Origin: CAZSNT01 sp964607765
Lineage (GTDB): Bacteria > Verrucomicrobiota > Lentisphaeria > Oligosphaerales > JABHEG01
Direction of reading: 5' to 3'
DNA: 8,800 nt
NCBI GenBank assembly: GCA_964607765.1
Contig: CAZSNT010000269.1
Span: 1-8,800, forward strand
Shown: positions 5,597 to 8,800 of the stretch, piece after piece
Position numbering within the stretch: position 1 is the first letter of the stretch
Layout of the letters: each line of letters begins with the position of its first letter
Position numbers and translations under genes: made by a program
The notes under the pieces: generated by a model
What the model was told of the DNA's origin: nothing
The model's input: the letters and a program-made list of their open reading frames with translations, nothing else
Databases searched by the model: none

Positions 5597-6721
5597 CTAC
5601 ACCGCTCGCACCGCGGCTGCAACCAGATCCCCGATTTCCGTGGTGGACGCATCGAGCCGGTCCATGCGTTGCCCGCGGAACCGCGGACACACCGAGGCCA
5701 CCGCCGCCTCGATCAGAGCGCCGGCCTCCATCGAGCGCGTTTCGCCCGTGATCCGGCCTGTCTCCGTGAGCAGCATCGCTGCGGACAGAATGGCAGCCAT
5801 CGGGTTGGCCTTGTTCTGCCCGGCTATGTCAGGGGCGCTGCCGTGTACAGGCTCGAACATACTCACGGTGTCCGCCAACCCGGACGGATTGAGGTTGCCG
5901 CTGGCTGCCATGCCCATACCCCCCGAGATCGCCGCGCCCAGATCGGTGATGATGTCGCCGAACATGTTCGGCACGACAATCACATCGTACATCTCGGGGC
6001 GCGTGGCCATGTACATGCAGCACGCATCGACATGGTGGTAGCTGCGCTCGATGTCGGGGTACTCCGAGGCCCCGACCTCCTCAAACGCGCGCGACCACGT
6101 GCCGCCGCAGAAGGTCAGCACATTGGTCTTGTGCACGAGCGTGAGGTGCCCGGGCTTACCCTCCTGCTTGCGTCTGCGAGCTGTGTCAAACGCGTAACGC
6201 AGACAGCGGGACACACCGAACCGTGTGGCCACCATGCTCTGAGTGGATATCTCATTCGGCGTGCCCTCACGCATCACCCCGCCTTTGCCGCAGTAGAGGT
6301 CTTCAGTGTTCTCGCGGACCACGACAAAGTCGATGTCGGCCACGCCCTTGCCAGCCAACGGACAGCTGACGCCTTCCAGCAACTTGACCGGGCGGAGGTT
6401 GATGTACTGATCCAGCTGGAACCGAAGCCTGAGGAGCAAGCCCTGTTCCAGTATGCCGGGCGCAATCGACGGGTGCCCCACCGCACCCAGGTAGATCGCG
6501 TCAAACGCGCGCAGCGTGTCGATCTCTTCGTCGCTTATCACCGGTTGAGAAGCCGCAGTTGGGTCGCCGCCTGTGGCAAGGTAACGCGCGCCGCTGACAT
6601 CGAACGTCTCCGTGCGGAACGCAAGCCCTGTCTTTTCCGCGGCGGCGGCGATGACCTTGAGTCCTTCCGCAACGACTTCCGGGCCTGTGCCGTCGCCGCC
6701 TATCACTGCAATGCTGAGCAC
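5597..6721 (-). CDS. leuB: 3-isopropylmalate dehydrogenase (NAD-type)
   Basis: LeuB oxidatively decarboxylates 3-isopropylmalate in leucine synthesis, using NAD+ and a divalent metal in the cytoplasm. The 374-residue product shows the family in order: IAVIGGDGTGPEV (4-16), the substrate loop ILEQGLL (90-96), NLRP (108-111), VVRENTEDLY with Y143 (134-143), VHKTNVL with catalytic K198 (196-202), HVDA (230-233), GDIITD with metal ligands D256 and D260 (255-260), and FEPVHGSAPDIAG (289-301). D298 in HGSAPD favours NAD over NADP, and an HGTAPK-type isocitrate dehydrogenase motif is absent. The GAVGHPSIAPG loop (79-89) resembles the actinobacterial-type LeuB and tartrate dehydrogenase-like branches, so another beta-decarboxylating dehydrogenase role is a minor alternative. 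The GTG at 6721 is chosen over the TTG at 6745 because GGAGG sits 6 bases before it. No other leu genes are visible; it leads the rlmD-radical SAM operon. Confidence 0.85.
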   Translation of the reverse strand: MLSIAVIGGDGTGPEVVAEGLKVIAAAAEKTGLAFRTETFDVSGARYLATGGDPTAASQPVISDEEIDTLRAFDAIYLGAVGHPSIAPGILEQGLLLRLRFQLDQYINLRPVKLLEGVSCPLAGKGVADIDFVVVRENTEDLYCGKGGVMREGTPNEISTQSMVATRFGVSRCLRYAFDTARRRKQEGKPGHLTLVHKTNVLTFCGGTWSRAFEEVGASEYPDIERSYHHVDACCMYMATRPEMYDVIVVPNMFGDIITDLGAAISGGMGMAASGNLNPSGLADTVSMFEPVHGSAPDIAGQNKANPMAAILSAAMLLTETGRITGETRSMEAGALIEAAVASVCPRFRGQRMDRLDASTTEIGDLVAAAVRAV

Positions 6722-6727
6722 TTCTGG

Positions 6728-6732
6728 CCTCC
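6728..6732 (-). promoter_or_regulatory. GGAGG ribosome binding site that sets the leuB GTG start
   Basis: GGAGG on the minus strand lies 6 bases before GTG 6721. Using the upstream TTG at 6745 would place this site inside the coding region and add an eight-residue tail lacking family similarity, so the GTG is the better start. Confidence 0.8.
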
Positions 6733-6758
6733 GCTGAATGAGCAATCAAAGGGGCAAT

Positions 6759-6786
6759 ACTGTAGGGGACAAAGGCTGGGGAGCAA
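6759..6786 (-). promoter_or_regulatory. Possible sigma70-like promoter of leuB
   Basis: On the minus strand TTGCTC (6781-6786) and TACAGT (6759-6764) are 16 bases apart and about 38-65 bases upstream of the GTG. Three of six bases fit a -35 consensus and four of six a -10 consensus, so chance is a real alternative. Confidence 0.25.
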
Positions 6787-6809
6787 GTGTGCGCGCTGCA
6801 GAAGATCAG

Positions 6810-6845
6810 GGCTGTTTCCCTCCCGCCGTTCAGGAGGGAACAGCC
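6810..6845. other. Strong hairpin with a loop complementary to downstream sequence
   Basis: GGCTGTTTCCCTCC (6810-6823) pairs with GGAGGGAACAGCC (6833-6845), leaving one bulged T and a 9-base loop (6824-6832). No T-run follows on either strand, and it lies between divergent starts, about 90 bases from each, so it is not a usual terminator. The loop bases CGCCGT (6824-6829) are complementary to ACGGCG (6854-6859), which would allow an H-type pseudoknot in an etfB leader RNA. A dispersed palindromic repeat or a protein-binding operator are alternatives. Confidence 0.6.
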
Positions 6846-6935
6846 TTGGAATGACGGCGGCGGGGCTGGCTTCCAACGTTGCCTGGCTTATGTTCCTCGC
6901 TTCAGTCACGCGAGCAGGCGGAGTCAGAATTGCTC

Positions 6936-7736
6936 ATGCGCATCATCGTACCCGTCAAACAGGTTCCCGAAACCAGCACCGTCAAGATGGACGAGGAGAC
7001 CGGGACGATGGTGCGCAGCGGCGTGGAAGCCATCGTCAATCCGCTTGATCTCTACTCCATCGAGGCAGCCATCGCGCTGTGCGAAGCGCACGGCGGCGAC
7101 GTGGTGGGGATTTCCATGGGCCCGCCGCAGGCCGAGTCCGCGCTGAGGGAAGCCATGTCCATGGGAGTGGATTCCAGCGTGCTGGTCTCCGACAGACGCT
7201 TCGCAGGCGCGGACACCTACAGCACGGCCTATGTGCTGTCGGCAGCCATTCGAAAGCTCGGCGAATTCGATCTGATCATCTGCGGCGAACGTGCCACGGA
7301 CGGAGACACAGGTCAGATTGGGCCGGGCCTGGCCGCGTTTCTGGATCTGCCCGTGGCTACTTATGTGAGCCGCATCGAGTGGGTGCGTGACGGCCTGTGT
7401 CGGGTGCATCGGCTCGTGGAGGACGGATACGAGGTCCTTGATCTGGAACTACCCGGCGTGCTGACTGTGGTTAAGGAGATTGCCGCGCCGCGGCTGCCCA
7501 CACTGCGCGGCAAACAGGGGGCCAGGCGTGCGGATGTCCCGGTATGGCGTGTGGACGAACTGGATGTTGACACGGACAGGCTCGGGCTCAAAGGCTCTCC
7601 CACGCGTGTGGTCAAGCTGTTTCGGCCGAAGGTGGCGCGTACCTGCGAGCGGTTGACGGCAGTCGATGAGCAGAGCACCGACCTGGCCGTGGAGCGCGTT
7701 GTGTCGTTCTTGACTGAGAAGGGACTGTTGCGGTGA
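6936..7736 (+). CDS. etfB: Electron transfer flavoprotein, beta subunit (bifurcating-type)
   Basis: EtfB is the smaller subunit of the cytoplasmic flavoprotein that passes electrons between NADH, acyl-CoA dehydrogenases and other carriers. The 266-residue protein begins MRIIVPVKQVPET, then GTMVRSGVEAIVNPLD (23-38), SMGPPQAESALREAMSMG (60-77), FAGADTYST (89-97), DGDTGQIGP (122-130) and the C-terminal LGLKGSPTRV (216-225). The DGDT-x-Q-x-GP loop is that of FAD-binding EtfB in bifurcating ETFs such as clostridial ones; AMP-binding mitochondrial-type EtfB has a DxNQTGQ-like loop there. This points to an NADH-using, possibly bifurcating complex. The start at 6936 is chosen over an in-frame start at 6879 because the family begins exactly at MRIIV; the ribosome binding site (GGAG, 6920-6923) is rather distant. 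etfA follows after 6 bases. Confidence 0.93.
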   Translation: MRIIVPVKQVPETSTVKMDEETGTMVRSGVEAIVNPLDLYSIEAAIALCEAHGGDVVGISMGPPQAESALREAMSMGVDSSVLVSDRRFAGADTYSTAYVLSAAIRKLGEFDLIICGERATDGDTGQIGPGLAAFLDLPVATYVSRIEWVRDGLCRVHRLVEDGYEVLDLELPGVLTVVKEIAAPRLPTLRGKQGARRADVPVWRVDELDVDTDRLGLKGSPTRVVKLFRPKVARTCERLTAVDEQSTDLAVERVVSFLTEKGLLR

Positions 7737-7742
7737 CTTGCC

Positions 7743-8756
7743 ATGAACACTGACGATACAGTCAAGACAGAGCACGCCGGTGTCTGGGTTCTGGGCGAGC
7801 AGGCCGAGGGCCGTGTTCAGCGGATCACCTACGAACTGTTGAGCCGGGGCCGTGAGTTGGCCGATAAACTGGGTGCCGAGCTCTCCGCCGTCCTGCTGGG
7901 CCACGACCTGGCTGACGGGGACTTGCGGGAGACAATCGAACGGGGTGCGGATACGGTGATCGCCATGGAAGCGCCGCAGTTGGAGCATTTCAACGTGGAG
8001 CCCTGCGCGGCGTGCATGTTGCAGCTCGTGCGCCAGCATCGGCCGGCGATCATCATCGCAGGCGCGACTACCGCCGGCCGGACGCTGATGCCGTACCTGG
8101 CCGTGAAAGCACACGCCGGACTCACAGCTGACTGTACCGTTCTCGACATCGAGCCGGACACGGGCAACCTGCTGCAGACTCGACCGGCGATCGGCGGCAA
8201 TGTGCTGGCGACAATCAAGACCCCCGAGCATCGGCCGCAGATGGCTACCGTGCGTCCGCGGTCCACGCGGCCGGCGCGGCGCGTCAAAGGCAGAGCCGGC
8301 CGCATCGTGCGAGTGTCCGCGCCGTCTGCGCTGCTGACGTCGCGAACGCGACGCGTGCGCTTCGTGCCCAACACCGACACACACAACCTGCAGGACGCGG
8401 ATCTGGTGGTCGCCATCGGTCGAGGCATCAAACGTGCCGAGAGTGTGCCGTTGCTCGATGAGCTGGCCGAGACCATGGGCGCGGCGCTGGGGGCGTCCAG
8501 AGAGGTGGTGGACCGCGGCTGGCTGAGCTACCCGCACCAGATAGGACTGTCGGGGAAGACGGTTACGCCGAGGCTCTACCTGGGTGTAGGCGTGTCCGGC
8601 TCGATACAGCACCTGGCAGGTATGCAGACCAGCGAGCACATCATAGCAATCAACTCAGACCCGGATGCCCAGATCTTCCGTGTTGCGGAGTTGGGAATCG
8701 TCGGGGATTTGTTCGAGGTCGTTCCGGCCCTCACGCGCAAGATTCGTAAGCGTTAA
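7743..8756 (+). CDS. etfA: Electron transfer flavoprotein, alpha subunit
   Basis: EtfA, 337 residues, partners EtfB. The N-terminal half (about 12-190) is the Rossmann-like domain, with GVWVLGEQ (13-20), IIIAGATTAGRTLMPYLA (103-120), LTADCT (127-132) and RPAIGGNVLATI (147-158). The C-terminal half is the FAD domain: VVAIGRGI (222-229), GASREVVDRGWL (250-261), HQIGLSGKTVTPRLYLGVGVSG (265-286 overall), SIQHLAGM (287-294) and IIAINSDPDAQIF (300-312), ending in GIVGDLFEVVP (318-328). The usual FAD contacts S252, R253, Q289, H290 and D306 are present by motif position. There is no added ferredoxin domain. ATG 7743 follows GGTGA (7732-7736), which overlaps the etfB stop, so the subunits are probably coupled. 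The next gene, likely a dehydrogenase or ETF oxidoreductase, lies beyond the window. Confidence 0.93.
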   Translation: MNTDDTVKTEHAGVWVLGEQAEGRVQRITYELLSRGRELADKLGAELSAVLLGHDLADGDLRETIERGADTVIAMEAPQLEHFNVEPCAACMLQLVRQHRPAIIIAGATTAGRTLMPYLAVKAHAGLTADCTVLDIEPDTGNLLQTRPAIGGNVLATIKTPEHRPQMATVRPRSTRPARRVKGRAGRIVRVSAPSALLTSRTRRVRFVPNTDTHNLQDADLVVAIGRGIKRAESVPLLDELAETMGAALGASREVVDRGWLSYPHQIGLSGKTVTPRLYLGVGVSGSIQHLAGMQTSEHIIAINSDPDAQIFRVAELGIVGDLFEVVPALTRKIRKR

Positions 8757-8800
8757 GAATATCAGGTTCTGTCAAGTCCGTCTGCCGCCTCTTCTTTCGA
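8757..8800. other. Start of the region downstream of etfA
   Basis: Only 44 bases remain. I see no hairpin, T-run or new start, so it is unclear whether the etf operon ends here or continues. Confidence 0.5.

Larger units (their letters stand above)
6722..6935. promoter_or_regulatory. Divergent leuB / etfB intergenic region
   Basis: Both operons must be started from these 214 bases. A possible leuB promoter on the minus strand is TTGCTC (6781-6786), a 16-base spacer and TACAGT (6759-6764); the match is only fair. No clear promoter for etfB is seen. A large hairpin lies at 6810-6845, a second weak stem TTGGAA/TTCCAA at 6846-6851 and 6871-6876, and a 5-bp stem CTCGC/GCGAG at 6896-6900 and 6910-6914, just before the etfB ribosome binding site (GGAG, 6920-6923). 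The region is open in other frames on both strands, but I see no gene in it. Confidence 0.6.

Noticed and set aside
6722..6745. Upstream TTG start for leuB at 6745
   Set aside because: The added residues do not belong to the family and the GGAGG at 6728-6732 is correctly spaced only for the GTG at 6721.
6810..6845. Hairpin read as a Rho-independent terminator
   Set aside because: There is no T-run on either strand and it lies between two divergent gene starts, where no transcript would be expected to end.
5669..7048. Long plus-strand open frame (459 codons) opposite leuB and across the divergent region into etfB
   Set aside because: leuB on the other strand is certain by motif, the frame also overlaps the etfB start, and the translation has no recognisable domain.
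7449..8639. Long minus-strand open frame (396 codons) opposite etfB and etfA
   Set aside because: The plus strand encodes both ETF subunits with all motifs. The antisense product is Arg/His/Gln-rich without domains.

Overview
The window is GC-rich, gene-dense bacterial DNA in which almost every gene has a Shine-Dalgarno sequence. Seven complete genes lie in three transcription blocks. Nothing in it fixes the species. The gene mix is an LeuB of the kind common in actinobacteria, a spore-photoproduct-lyase-like radical SAM enzyme, a bifurcating-type electron transfer flavoprotein, half-size COG0701 permeases and a secreted TIM-barrel protein. My guess, from memory of where such mixtures occur, is an environmental, probably anaerobic or facultative bacterium, perhaps of the Planctomycetes/Verrucomicrobia/Lentisphaerae group. 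That assignment is an inference.

Left block, plus strand. After a non-coding stretch with several inverted repeats (1-195) come two half-size permease genes that overlap by 4 bases (196-678, 675-1217). They are followed 9 bases later by a large secreted protein with a glycoside-hydrolase-like TIM barrel and a C-terminal beta domain (1227-2930). The spacing and the ribosome binding sites placed on the preceding stops suggest one operon. The link between the transporter pair and the secreted enzyme is not a known pairing to me.

Middle block, minus strand, read from right to left. It holds leuB (3-isopropylmalate dehydrogenase, 6721-5597), rlmD-like 23S rRNA m5U methyltransferase (5564-4326), and a spore photoproduct lyase-like radical SAM protein (4310-2985). 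The gaps are 32 and 15 bases, so an operon is likely. It ends tail to tail against the secreted-protein gene with a 54-base gap and no classical terminator.

Right block, plus strand, divergent from leuB. etfB and etfA (6936-7736, 7743-8756) encode both subunits of an electron transfer flavoprotein. EtfB carries the DGDT.Q.GP loop of FAD-binding, bifurcating-type ETFs rather than the AMP-binding loop of mitochondrial-type ETFs. The partner dehydrogenase is not in the window. The 214-base divergent region between leuB and etfB holds a strong hairpin whose loop is complementary to a segment just downstream.

I see no rRNA, tRNA, CRISPR array, intact insertion sequence or phage gene. The best candidates for something undescribed are the permease-pair plus secreted TIM-barrel operon, the extra cysteine clusters of the spore photoproduct lyase-like protein, and the structured element between leuB and etfB.
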